The notes beneath the pieces were generated by a model. It made no database searches. It was not told where the DNA came from and saw nothing but the letters and a program-made list of their open reading frames with translations. This document shows positions 9,684 to 19,742 of a stretch of 64,000 nt of DNA, in pieces. Numbering within the stretch: position 1 is the first letter of the stretch; every line of letters starts with the position of its first letter. The position numbers were made by a program, and so were the translations under genes. The stretch spans positions 1-64,000 of the forward strand of contig JAQBQD010000083.1 of the NCBI GenBank assembly GCA_028287185.1. Direction: 5' to 3'. This stretch comes from Gemmatimonadota bacterium (GTDB lineage Bacteria > Gemmatimonadota > Gemmatimonadetes > Longimicrobiales > Longimicrobiaceae).

Positions 9684-9707
9684 ATTCCCCGTCCCACCCG
9701 CATACAA
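9679..9707 (-). promoter_or_regulatory. lptF: Promoter for lptF-lptG
   Basis: On the minus strand TTGTAT (9707-9702), a 17-bp spacer, then TATACT (9684-9679), a near-consensus sigma-70-type pair. The lptF ATG is 43 bp downstream of the -10. It shares almost all of its -10 with the plus-strand promoter, so polymerase could occupy only one at a time. Confidence 0.55.
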
Positions 9708-9751
9708 CCTGCCGCCGCGCGACGCCTCTACTTCGCCTCCATGACGAGCCC

Positions 9752-10729
9752 GTGATACCGCTGCCCGGAGTGTACCGTTCCGCGCGCCTTCTCGCGCTTC
9801 CGCTGCTGCTGCTCCTTCCCGCGCCGGCCTGCGCGGACGCGCGCGGGGGCCCGTCGCGTCCCGACCCGTCCAGGCCCGCGGACCGGCCCGCCTTCAACGC
9901 CGACCGCGCGTGGGCCTACCTGACGGACCAGGTGGCGTTCGGCCCGCGCTACGCCGGCGCGCCCGGGCACGCCCGGCAGCTTCGCTGGATGACGGACTTC
10001 TTCGCCTCCGTGCACGCCGACTCGGTGCGCGTGCAGCCGTTCACGCACGTCGCGGGGGATGGGAAGACGCTGCGGATGTCCAACGTGTTCGCGCGCTTCC
10101 AGGCCGACAACCCCGAGCGCATCCTGCTGGTCGCGCACTGGGACACGCGCGTCTTCGCGGACCGCGCGTCGGACGCCCGCGGCCGCCGCCTGCCCGTTCC
10201 CGGCGCCAACGACGGCGCTTCCGGCGTGGCGCTCATCATGGAGATCGCGCAGGGGCTGAACGCGGCGCCTCCGCCCGTGGGGGTGGACGTGCTGCTGACG
10301 GACGGCGAGGACTACGGGCCGGGCGAGGGGGACATGTACCTGGGCAGCCGGTGGTTCGCCGATCACCTTCCCGCAGGCTACCGGCCGCGGTACGCGCTGG
10401 TGCTGGACATGGTGGCCGATCCGGACGCGCGCTTCGAGGTGGAGGAGCGCTCGCGCCGCGCGGCGCCCGAAGCGGTGGCGCGCGTGTGGGACCTGGCGCG
10501 CGAGATGGGCTACGGCGACGCCTTTCCCACCACCTCCGCCGGCGAGATCGACGACGACCACGTGCCGCTGATCCGCGCCGGGATCCCCGCGGTGGAGATC
10601 ATCGACCTCGATTTCGGCCCGGGGAACGCCTACTGGCACTCGCCGGACGACCTGCCGCGCAACGCCAGCCGCGAGACCCTGCGCACGGTGGGCGAGGTGG
10701 TGGCCGAGCTCATCTACCGGGGAGGCTGA
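9752..10729 (+). CDS. Secreted M28 peptidase / glutaminyl-cyclase-like zinc enzyme
   Basis: 325 residues from GTG 9752; GTG 9770 is an alternative, and neither has a strong ribosome site. A signal peptide (ARLLALPLLLLLPAPACAD, possibly a lipobox) precedes the catalytic domain. Zinc-site motifs are in M28 order: HWDTR (about 130), PGANDGASG (about 152-160), DGEDYG (about 185), LDMVAD (about 218) and YWHS (about 295). The pattern fits the M28 branch shared by bacterial aminopeptidase-like proteins and glutaminyl-peptide cyclotransferases, so the reaction (N-terminal residue removal or pyroglutamate formation) is open. The helix-hairpin-helix gene starts 1 bp after its stop. Confidence 0.82.
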   Translation: MIPLPGVYRSARLLALPLLLLLPAPACADARGGPSRPDPSRPADRPAFNADRAWAYLTDQVAFGPRYAGAPGHARQLRWMTDFFASVHADSVRVQPFTHVAGDGKTLRMSNVFARFQADNPERILLVAHWDTRVFADRASDARGRRLPVPGANDGASGVALIMEIAQGLNAAPPPVGVDVLLTDGEDYGPGEGDMYLGSRWFADHLPAGYRPRYALVLDMVADPDARFEVEERSRRAAPEAVARVWDLAREMGYGDAFPTTSAGEIDDDHVPLIRAGIPAVEIIDLDFGPGNAYWHSPDDLPRNASRETLRTVGEVVAELIYRGG

Positions 10730-10730
10730 C

Positions 10731-11447
10731 GTGGCCGCGACCAAGCAGGAGCGCCTGGCGCTGGGCGTGCTCGCCCTCCTTCTCGCCGCCGGGGCCGGCG
10801 CGCGCGGCCTCCGAAGCACCCCGGCGCCGGCGCAGTGGGCCCCGCCCGATCCCGCCGCCGAGACCCCCGCCGCGGCGCAGGCGCTGCTCGCCCGCTCCCA
10901 GGCCGCCGAGCGCGCGGACGCCTTCGCCGCGACGCCGCTGGGTGCGGGCGAGAAGGTGGACGTGAACGTCGCGACGGAGGACGAGCTGCGCCGCCTTCCG
11001 CGCGTGAGCAAGGCGCTCGCCGGCCGCATCGTCGCCTGGCGCACGCAGCACGGGCCCTTCCGCACGACCGCCGACCTCGACGCCGTCTCCGGCGTCGGCG
11101 AGGGCACCCTCTCCCGCCTGGCACCCTATCTCTCCCTTCCCGCCGGGCCCGCGACGGCATCGACTGTGACCTCGACGGACGCGGCCGGCGCCGCGACGCC
11201 CCCGCCGTCGTCCCCCGGCACCCCGTCGGCGGTTGCTTCGACGGCCGGTGGAACGGTGGATCTGAACCGGGCGACGGCGACGGAGCTGGAGGCGCTGCCC
11301 GGCGTCGGCCGCGCGCTGGCGGCACGCATCGTCGACTGGCGGTCGAAGAACGGCGGCTTCGCGACGGTGGAGGATCTCGCGAAGGTGCCGGGAATCGGGC
11401 CGGCGAAGCTCGCGCGCCTGCGGCCCCTCGTCCGCACCGGGAGTTGA
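10731..11447 (+). CDS. ComEA-like protein with two helix-hairpin-helix domains
   Basis: 238 residues from a GTG, with GGAGG 4 nt upstream. An N-terminal helix (LALGVLALLLAAGAGA) looks like a signal anchor. Two ComEA-type HhH units follow: about 78-135 (VDVNVATEDELRRLPRVSKA ... LDAVSGVGEG) and about 175-235 (VDLNRATATELEALPGVGRA ... LAKVPGIGPAKL), joined by a Pro/Ser/Thr-rich linker. Such units bind DNA without sequence specificity. ComEA captures DNA in the periplasm during natural transformation, which fits the pilus operon just downstream, but a competence role is inference. It forms an operon with the M28 gene. Confidence 0.85.
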   Translation: MAATKQERLALGVLALLLAAGAGARGLRSTPAPAQWAPPDPAAETPAAAQALLARSQAAERADAFAATPLGAGEKVDVNVATEDELRRLPRVSKALAGRIVAWRTQHGPFRTTADLDAVSGVGEGTLSRLAPYLSLPAGPATASTVTSTDAAGAATPPPSSPGTPSAVASTAGGTVDLNRATATELEALPGVGRALAARIVDWRSKNGGFATVEDLAKVPGIGPAKLARLRPLVRTGS

Positions 11448-11917
11448 CGCCGGCAGCGGTCGCGCGGTCGAACGGAATCTCGGCGGCGGTGTCGGGGACG
11501 GGTCTGATCCGCCGATGGCGAGTGTCCGGTAGGACGTCCGTCGCCGTGAGGAATGGAGGCCGAGATGATGCGTGAGGCCCGGCGCCCGTCGACCTGACGC
11601 GCGGAGACGGGAACGACGCCGATCGGCCGGCGAAGGAGGGATCGAGAGCCGCTGGACGGCGCGGGAACCGGTTTCCGCGATCGGAGCTCGGGGCGGCAAC
11701 CGGCGGGCCTGGAGCAGTTCGGTGCCGATTCCAGGCGCTGATACCCGCGGGTGCGAAGGACGCGGCGGGGGGAGCGGGTGGCGCCGCCCGCCGCGGTTCG
11801 CGCTACCCCTTGACAGCGCATCGTCTTGCGCGCGAATTTCCACATTCATCCCCCCGATGCACCACCCCGGCGCCACGCCCGCCGCCCGGCTGGGGACCCG
11901 CCCCTCGCAAGCACCCC
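11448..11917. other. Spacer upstream of the pil operon
   Basis: About 470 bp, less GC-rich than the genes and rich in CGAT/GATC words, with no convincing coding frame. It should hold the promoter of pilB-pilT-pilC; the best candidate is listed separately at 11810. Confidence 0.4.
11810..11838 (+). promoter_or_regulatory. Possible promoter of pilB-pilT-pilC
   Basis: A perfect TTGACA at 11810-11815, followed after 17 bp by CGAATT (11833-11838), a weak -10. About 80 bp before the pilB start. Confidence 0.3.
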
Positions 11918-13627
<1,710 letters not shown>

Positions 13628-13668
13628 TCGGCCCGCCCGCCGGTCCTATCCACGGAAAAGAAGCCGCG

Positions 13669-14793
13669 ATGCAGACCCAAGCCGTACCCACGCAGGGCCA
13701 GCCGGCCGTGCCCACCGCGGGCATCAACCTGCGGACGCTGCTGGAGGAGATGATCGAGAAGGGCGCCAGCGACCTGCACGTGACCGCCGGCGAGCGCCCC
13801 AAGCTGCGCGTGGACGGCCACATCACGGACAGCGGGCTGAACCACATCCTGACGCCCAAGGACACGCTGCAGCTCACCTACTCGATCCTCACCGAGAACC
13901 AGAAGAAGCGGTTCGAGACGGAGGACGAGCTGGACTTCTCGTTCGGCATCCAGAACCTGGCGCGCTTCCGCGGCAACGTGTACCGGCAGCGCGGGTGCGT
14001 GGCGCTGGCGGTACGGCAGATCCCCTTCAAGATCCAGACGTTCGAGGAGCTGCGCCTGCCCCACGTGGTGCAGAAGATGGCCGAGCGCCCCCGGGGCCTG
14101 GTGCTGGTGACGGGGCCCACGGGCTCGGGCAAGAGCACCACGCTGGCGGCCATGATCGACAAGATCAACAAGGAGCGCCGCGGGCACATCCTGACCATCG
14201 AGGACCCGATCGAGTTCATCCACCGCCACCAGGGGTGCATGGTGAACCAGCGGGAGGTGGGCAGCGACACCAAGAGCTTCGGGCAGGCCCTGAAGTACGC
14301 GCTGCGGCAGGATCCCGACGTGATCCTGGTGGGCGAGATGCGCGACCTGGAGACCATCCAGGCGGCGCTCACCATCGCCGAGACGGGCCACCTGTGCCTG
14401 GCCACGCTGCACACCAACTCGGCGGCCGAGACCATCAACCGCGTGATCGACGTCTTTCCCAGCCACCAGCAGTCGCAGATCCGCGCGCAGCTCGCCTTCG
14501 TGCTGGAGGGCGTGCTCACGCAGCAGCTGCTGCCCAAGGCGCGGGGCCGCGGCCGCTCGATGGCGGCCGAGATCATGATCTGCACGCCCGCCATCCGCGC
14601 CTGCATTCGCGACGACAAGGTGCACCAGATCTACTCGGTGATGCAGGCGGGCAAGAAGCACGGCATGCAGACGCTGAACGACGCGCTCTCGCAGCTCTAC
14701 ATCCAGCGCGAGGTGACGTTCGAGGAGTGCATCAAGCGGTCGCCCGATCCCCAGGAGTTCGCCAAGATGGTCGGCGAGCCGATCCCCGCGTAA
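13669..14793 (+). CDS. pilT: Type IV pilus retraction ATPase PilT
   Basis: 374 residues from ATG 13669. After a Gln/Pro-rich leader, the PilT fold begins at INLRTLLEEMIEKGASDLHV. Walker A is GPTGSGKSTT near residue 148. Walker B (VGEMRD) and HLCLATLHTNSAAE follow. The retraction-specific AIRNLIRE motif is present in altered form, AIRACIRDDK. PilT depolymerises pili to power twitching or DNA uptake. Second gene of the operon, 41 bp after pilB. Confidence 0.94.
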   Translation: MQTQAVPTQGQPAVPTAGINLRTLLEEMIEKGASDLHVTAGERPKLRVDGHITDSGLNHILTPKDTLQLTYSILTENQKKRFETEDELDFSFGIQNLARFRGNVYRQRGCVALAVRQIPFKIQTFEELRLPHVVQKMAERPRGLVLVTGPTGSGKSTTLAAMIDKINKERRGHILTIEDPIEFIHRHQGCMVNQREVGSDTKSFGQALKYALRQDPDVILVGEMRDLETIQAALTIAETGHLCLATLHTNSAAETINRVIDVFPSHQQSQIRAQLAFVLEGVLTQQLLPKARGRGRSMAAEIMICTPAIRACIRDDKVHQIYSVMQAGKKHGMQTLNDALSQLYIQREVTFEECIKRSPDPQEFAKMVGEPIPA

Positions 14794-14805
14794 CCCCGGA
14801 CGCCC

Positions 14806-16014
14806 ATGCCCGTATTCACCTACAGCGCGCGCGCCAACAGCGGCGAGCTGCTCACCGGCGAGATCGACCTTCCCAGCAAGGACGAGGTCGTCGGCTACCT
14901 GGTGCGCCAGAAGCTGCGGCCGGTGTCGGTGCAGGCCAAGGCCAAGGCGATCAACATCACCTTCGGCAGCGGCGTCAAGACGCGCGACGTGGTGATCTTC
15001 ACCCGCCAGTTCGCCACCATGATCAACTCGGGCCTGCCGCTGGTGCAGAGCCTGAGCATCCTGGCCGAGCAGACGGAGAACAAGATCTTCGCCAAGGTCA
15101 TCTCGGCCGTGCTCTCGGACATCCAGCAGGGCATGACGCTGGCGGACGGGATGAAGAAGCACCCCAAGGTCTTCACCGACCTGTACGTGAACATGGTGGC
15201 GGCGGGCGAGGCGGGCGGCATCCTGGACACCATCCTGCTGCGCCTGGCCACCTTCCTGGAGAAGAACGACGCCCTGGTGCGCAAGATCAAGGGCGCCATG
15301 ACCTACCCGGCGGTGATGCTGGCGGTGGTGATCATCGCCACCACCATCCTGCTGTGGAAGGTGGTGCCCGTGTTCGCCGGCATCTTCAAGGAGGCCAACC
15401 TGGACCTGCCGGCGCCCACGCGCGTGGTGCTGGCGGTGAGCGGCTTCCTGCAGAGCTACATCATCTACATGGTGGCGGCGGTGATCGGCGGCATCTTCCT
15501 GCTGCGCCGCTACTACAAGACGGACGGCGGGCAGCTCGTCATCGACGGCCTGATGCTGAAGCTGCCGGTGCTGGGCGTGATGCTGCGGAAGTCGGCGGTG
15601 TCGCGCTTCACGCGGACGCTGGGCACGCTGATCTCGTCCGGCGTGTCCATCCTTGAGGGCCTGCAGATCACCGCCCGCACCTCGGGCAACCGGGTGATCC
15701 ACGACGCGGTGATGGCGTCGCGCGCCTCCATCGCCGGCGGCGCCACCATCGCGGAGCCGCTCAAGGCGTCGGGCGTGTTCCCGCCCATGGTGGTGCAGAT
15801 GATCAACGTGGGCGAGCAGACGGGCGGACTGGACGAGATGCTCTCCAAGATCGCCGACTTCTACGACGACGAGGTGGACGCGGCCGTGTCGGCGCTCACC
15901 TCGGTGCTGGAGCCCATCATGATCGTGTTCATGGGCGTGGTGGTGGGCGGCATGGTGGTCGCCATGTACCTCCCCATGTTCGACATGATCAAGGCGGCGC
16001 AGGCCACGGGGTGA
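14806..16014 (+). CDS. pilC: Type IV pilus inner-membrane platform protein PilC
   Basis: 402 residues, the standard PilC/GspF length. Two repeated GspF domains are visible: the first starts near 65 (FTRQFATMINSGLPLVQSL), the second near 265 (FTRTLGTLISSGVSILEGL). Each ends in hydrophobic helices (MLAVVIIATTILLWKVVPVF; MIVFMGVVVGGMVVAMYLPM). PilC couples PilB/PilT to the pilin polymer. It lies 12 bp after pilT and closes the operon. No pilin, pilM-Q or fimV genes are nearby; pilD is 23 kb away. Confidence 0.94.
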   Translation: MPVFTYSARANSGELLTGEIDLPSKDEVVGYLVRQKLRPVSVQAKAKAINITFGSGVKTRDVVIFTRQFATMINSGLPLVQSLSILAEQTENKIFAKVISAVLSDIQQGMTLADGMKKHPKVFTDLYVNMVAAGEAGGILDTILLRLATFLEKNDALVRKIKGAMTYPAVMLAVVIIATTILLWKVVPVFAGIFKEANLDLPAPTRVVLAVSGFLQSYIIYMVAAVIGGIFLLRRYYKTDGGQLVIDGLMLKLPVLGVMLRKSAVSRFTRTLGTLISSGVSILEGLQITARTSGNRVIHDAVMASRASIAGGATIAEPLKASGVFPPMVVQMINVGEQTGGLDEMLSKIADFYDDEVDAAVSALTSVLEPIMIVFMGVVVGGMVVAMYLPMFDMIKAAQATG

Positions 16015-16766
16015 GGCGCGCCTGCAGAGCCGGCCCGTGCGGTGCACCGCGAAGGCGGTGAATCCGTGGCGGGGCTGATCGATTGATCATGCCGCAGGCG
16101 CGGGGGACGGGTCCCTGCAATCGCAAAGGGCTTCGTCGGCAGAGCTGCCGGCGGAGCCCTTTGCGCATGATCCAGCAGCAGTCTGTCAGTCCAGATGGGT
16201 TCGATCGCAGAATCGGACCTCCGAGCGAACCGGATGCGGTGCGCAAAGATGGGCCGCTCGTCACGGACGGTTCACCGGTGGATGGAGCCATCGGGCACTG
16301 TCGTGTTTGTGAGCGAGCTCGGGCGAGCGCGTCCAGAAGTTGAGCAAGGCGCGGTTCTCCCCGCGGCCCCTCGGTTCGGCATCCCCGAGACGAGAGCTCT
16401 GCGTTCGACGCGGGAACGCGATTGCGGCGGGCCTACCTTCCTCCTTCCCGACGGGTGGCGCGGGCCAGGGGCCCGATGGGCTCACGCCTGACCTCACGCC
16501 CGATCCGCAGGGCGCATCAAGGGGATCATTCGGCTCGGGTTTCTGCGCCGGGTACCCCGGGCGGCTCGCGAAGGCACGGGCCGATCATCCCGACCTTCCG
16601 ACGAAAATCGGACCCGCAACGAGACTCTACGGGTGGCATGGGACGTGCTTAGCTGGGGTGAGCCGTCCAAGCTCCTCCCTCCCCTCTGCGGCACCGAGTT
16701 GCGCCATAGCCTCCGCTGCGCGACTCGCTTTCATGCCTTCCGATCTCACAACCTGGAAAGTCCACC
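16015..16766. other. 750-bp spacer with strong hairpins
   Basis: No convincing gene. The first 160 bp hold a very strong stem-loop (listed at 16122) nested inside a second pair of arms, GATCATGC (16085-16092) and GCATGATC (16165-16172). The rest (16170-16766) is moderately GC-rich and contains only low-complexity frames. It presumably carries the promoter for the lamin-tail lipoprotein gene, which I could not pin down. Confidence 0.4.
16122..16165 (+). terminator. Long stem-loop terminator after pilC
   Basis: The outer arms CGCAAAGGGCT and AGCCCTTTGCG pair perfectly, and pairing continues inward with two G-U wobbles to a tiny loop, giving about 20 bp of stem. It lies about 110 bp past pilC on the same strand and probably ends the operon. 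The symmetry means it would also stop minus-strand transcripts. Confidence 0.6.
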
Positions 16767-17906
16767 ATGCCGACGATCCTCGATCCGCGGTACGTGCGCG
16801 GCTTGCTCCTGGCAGCCGTGGCGGCGCTCGGTGCCGCCGCCTGCTCCGGCCGCGACATTGCCGGTCCGAAGGGGGTGCAGCATGCGGGGGGAACGCCCTC
16901 GGCGGCCCTCGCGGCGCTGACGTGCACCGGCAGCGTCTCGAACGCGACGATCCACTGCTCGGCGGCGGCATCCGGCGCGAACCGGACGATCTTCGGCGGG
17001 CAGAACAGCAACGTCAGGCTCACGTCGAGCAACGCGAGCTACACGGCCGCGGACTCGATCTTCCAGTTCGACGTCACCGTGCAGAACCTGCTGCCCGAGA
17101 AGATCGGCACGGCGGACGGGGTGAACCTCGCGCCCGAGGGGATCCGGGTCTTCTTCTCCTCGGGGCCGGCGGTGACCTCCGGCACCGGGAGCGCCTACGT
17201 CGCGAACGCGGACGATGTGGCGACCTTCACCGCGCCCGCGCAGCCCTTCTTCCAGTACGACACCATCCTCGGCACGAACCAGGCGTCCGCCCCGCGGCAG
17301 TGGAAGATGCACGTGGATCCGAGCGTGGGCACCTTCTCGTTCGTCGTCTACGTCTCCACCCCGCTGGAGCCGCTGATCGTCATCACCGAGCTGATGGCGA
17401 ACCCGGGCGGAACGGTGCAGGACAGCTCCGGCGAGTACGTGGAGATCTACAATGCCGGCCGGTTCCCCGTGAACCTGGTGGGGATGATCCTGAACGACGG
17501 CTCGGGGGCGGGAATCGGCGCGGTAGACACGGTCCCCGCCGACTTCATCGTGCCCGCCGGGGCGTACCGCGTTCTTGGCCGGACGCAGGATCCGGCCAAG
17601 AACGGGGGGATCACCGTGGACTATCTCTATACCCACAAGGTCGGCGGGACCGCCACGGGCCTGCAGTTCTCGAACAGCGCCGCCGACTACTTCCGGATCC
17701 GCGCCGCGTCGGGCGCGACGATCGACTCGGTGCGCTACTCCAACGCCTCCATCGCCGCGGCGGCGGGGGTCGCCCGCGAACTGACGGACCCCGCGCTCGA
17801 GAACTCCACGGTCGACGGGGCCAACTGGGCCTCAGCCACCACGAACTACCAGGCCGCCAACAAGGGCACGCCGGGGGCGCTCAACAGCACCTCGACGGTC
17901 CTTTAG
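16767..17906 (+). CDS. Lamin-tail-domain lipoprotein
   Basis: 379 residues. A signal peptide with lipobox (LGAAAC, residues about 22-27) is followed by a beta-rich N-terminal region rich in Ser/Thr/Asn. A lamin-tail (LTD) domain lies about 205-345, recognised by VITELMANPGG, GEYVEIYNAG and LVGMILNDGSG, then YRVLGRTQDP. Bacterial LTD domains are immunoglobulin-like modules in secreted or surface proteins, often with nucleases; no nuclease is fused here. Four Cys in the N-terminal part may pair. A perfect terminator hairpin follows 150 bp downstream. Confidence 0.8.
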   Translation: MPTILDPRYVRGLLLAAVAALGAAACSGRDIAGPKGVQHAGGTPSAALAALTCTGSVSNATIHCSAAASGANRTIFGGQNSNVRLTSSNASYTAADSIFQFDVTVQNLLPEKIGTADGVNLAPEGIRVFFSSGPAVTSGTGSAYVANADDVATFTAPAQPFFQYDTILGTNQASAPRQWKMHVDPSVGTFSFVVYVSTPLEPLIVITELMANPGGTVQDSSGEYVEIYNAGRFPVNLVGMILNDGSGAGIGAVDTVPADFIVPAGAYRVLGRTQDPAKNGGITVDYLYTHKVGGTATGLQFSNSAADYFRIRAASGATIDSVRYSNASIAAAAGVARELTDPALENSTVDGANWASATTNYQAANKGTPGALNSTSTVL

Positions 17907-18319
17907 CCGGGAACTTCGACCTCGGTGACCCGGTGCCCGCGTCGATCGGGCTCGCCCCGGGTGGTTCCGGCCCAGCGGTCCGCGACGGCCCTGGACGCTC
18001 ACGGTCGGCGCACGTCGGCGACGCTCGCCCGGTGCGGTGGGCGCAGGCACCATCGAATGCGAAAGGCCCCGGGGATCACGGTCCCGGGGCCTTTCGCATC
18101 GCCTTGCACCATCCTCCGGACGGCCCCGCGCACCGGTGCCGCCACGTCGTGCGGGCGGGAGGTGCGCGCTCGAACGTCCATGGCTCGATGCTGCCTTCCT
18201 TCTCCATCGCGGCGTACCCGCGGGGCGCGGGGTGGCCATAGACGCCGCTTCATCCACCTGATCTCCCGTCGAATCCCCGCCCGCCGGCGGAGTCCTGCCA
18301 CGTGTCCTGTGCCGGAACG
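17907..18319. other. Spacer between convergent genes
   Basis: About 410 bp between the stop of the lamin-tail gene and the stop of the HEPN gene. Apart from the perfect hairpin at 18057-18099 I see nothing functional. Confidence 0.4.
18057..18099. terminator. Perfect 17-bp inverted repeat (bidirectional terminator)
   Basis: Arms ATGCGAAAGGCCCCGGG and CCCGGGGCCTTTCGCAT around a 9-nt loop. It lies between the convergent lamin-tail and HEPN genes, so it can serve both. TTTC inside the 3' arm is the only T-rich part. Confidence 0.7.
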
Positions 18320-18742
18320 TCAGGCGGTGTCCTGGATCAGCGCGTCGGCCCAATCGACATACGCGTTCACCTGCTCGAGCAGCCGCTTTCCTTCGTCCAC
18401 CGTGTAGTAGCTGCCGCTGTAGGAGGCGTGGGTCTTCGCGTCGAGGATGCTCCTCAGGCGGCGGACCTGCTCGGCGGGTGCGCGATGCCCCAGTGCGTGC
18501 ACCAGCACGTCCGCGGCTCGCACGTGGTCTCCGTCCGTGGACTTGATCTCGCGAAAGGTGATCGTCAGCGCGTCGGTGTAGGCGATCGCCGCATGGATGG
18601 CGACGATGGCAAGCCCGTTTCCGTACTTCGCCTCGCCGAGCACCCCGAGCGTCCGTGCCGTCTCGCGCAGGGCGCGCCCGATGGCGAGGTACTTCGAGGC
18701 GCGCGAGCGGTCCTCCTGCTTCGTCTGTCCCAGCCTCACCAT
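18320..18742 (-). CDS. HEPN-domain protein, probable toxin of a HEPN/MNT pair
   Basis: 140 residues, all helical. The central NGLAIVAIHAAIAYTDALTI stretch is the typical second helix of HEPN proteins paired with minimal nucleotidyltransferases. The C-terminal half carries RAADVLVHALGHR. HEPN toxins are usually RNases with an R-x4-6-H motif; R-AADVLV-H is a candidate but I cannot confirm it. In some pairs the MNT partner neutralises HEPN by AMPylation. Its start overlaps the end of the MNT gene by 7 bp, which indicates coupled translation. Confidence 0.7.
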   Translation of the reverse strand: MVRLGQTKQEDRSRASKYLAIGRALRETARTLGVLGEAKYGNGLAIVAIHAAIAYTDALTITFREIKSTDGDHVRAADVLVHALGHRAPAEQVRRLRSILDAKTHASYSGSYYTVDEGKRLLEQVNAYVDWADALIQDTA

Positions 18743-19368
18743 GTTCGAGCCTCAGCGGGAAAAGGTTCTCCATAAAGAAGCCGGCCCTCGGATGCGACAT
18801 CCTGCATCAGCGGGTCTCCGTCCGTGAGCCGCTGCTCGGCGCGGGCGCGGGGCACCACATACGCGGAGATCCGCGCGCCCAGCGAGTCTTCGATGGCGGT
18901 GCCCGCTTCGGCCAGCGCGTGCTCTACGGTTTCCACCGCGGACTCGTCGCCGGCCAGCACCAGGAGGTCTGCATCGCTGGCGGGCCGGGCGCTGCCCCGG
19001 GCGTTGCTGCCGTACAGGATGATCGACACCACCAAGCCCTCCAGCCCGTTCTCGCTGATCGCCGCGTGGAGCATCGTTCGGAGGCGCTGCATGCGGGTCG
19101 CCTCCGCTTCGAACAGGGTGGCGAGCGGCGCGTACAGCTCGTGCCGATGGTTGATGCGGTACAGGTGGCTGCCGCGCGTCTGCTCCCGCCGCAGGATACC
19201 CAGGTCGGAAAGGTCGTTCAGGGCGCTCTGGAGTGCTCCCTTGGACCGGATGCCTGCCAGACGCTGCGTTTCGCGTCCCGACGCCGGGGACGTGAGGGGA
19301 AGGAGCGCGCGAAGGATCTGCACCTTCGTCACGGAACCCAGAATGGCGTTGAGAGGCCGTACGAGCAT
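18736..19368 (-). CDS. MNT-type nucleotidyltransferase with N-terminal winged helix, probable antitoxin
   Basis: 210 residues. Residues 12-75 form a winged-helix DNA-binding domain (VTKVQILRALLPLT ... ALNDLSDLGILRREQTRGSH). Residues 115-140 carry the polymerase-beta-like signature GSNARGSARPASDADLLV, with the metal-binding SDxD at 131-134. Such proteins are antitoxins of HEPN partners. The winged helix suggests it also represses its own operon, and three 18-bp palindromic repeats lie 10 bp upstream of its start (see 19378). The ATG at 19368 begins the conserved helix. Confidence 0.8.
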   Translation of the reverse strand: MLVRPLNAILGSVTKVQILRALLPLTSPASGRETQRLAGIRSKGALQSALNDLSDLGILRREQTRGSHLYRINHRHELYAPLATLFEAEATRMQRLRTMLHAAISENGLEGLVVSIILYGSNARGSARPASDADLLVLAGDESAVETVEHALAEAGTAIEDSLGARISAYVVPRARAEQRLTDGDPLMQDVASEGRLLYGEPFPAEARTW

Positions 19369-19742
19369 ACCGCACCTTGCCCTGCTTAGGGGGCATCCGC
19401 CCTAAAAACGGGGCAGATGCCCTCAATTTGGGGCAACCGAGAAGCACCTGTCAAGGCTGTAGAAGGGTGCGCTCCCGTTGGAGGCTGCCGCGGCTCGTCG
19501 GACGGCAGCCGCCGCGCAGGATGCTCCGAAGCACAACCGGCCGACTGTTCCACAGCGCAAACGACGGTGGGGCATGCAGTTCTCCGCCGTTCGCGGTTAT
19601 CTTTCCATCGATGCCCCCGACGGGCGGCCGTCTCTTCCGACGGATGCGGCGCCGTTCGATCCCGCGAGGGCTGGTCACGCGGCGGTCGACGGCGCGGTTC
19701 GCGTTCGCCGCCGCGTGCTCGATCCGAATCAACCGAAAGAAC
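19369..19742. other. Divergent promoter region of HEPN/MNT and SDR genes
   Basis: About 375 bp. The left 70 bp hold the triple operator-like repeat. The remainder is lower in GC, with no clear gene, and leads into the SDR start at 19743. Confidence 0.45.
19378..19435 (-). promoter_or_regulatory. Three tandem 18-bp operator-like repeats upstream of the MNT/HEPN operon
   Basis: Plus-strand units TGCCCTGCTTAGGGGGCA (19378-19395), CGCCCTAAAAACGGGGCA (19398-19415) and TGCCCTCAATTTGGGGCA (19418-19435), separated by 2 bp each, so the period is exactly 20 bp, about two helical turns. Each unit is an imperfect palindrome (YGCCCT-N6/7-GGGGCA). They end 10 bp before the MNT start codon, where repressor binding would block transcription or initiation. 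The partner is probably the winged helix of the MNT protein itself. Confidence 0.7.
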
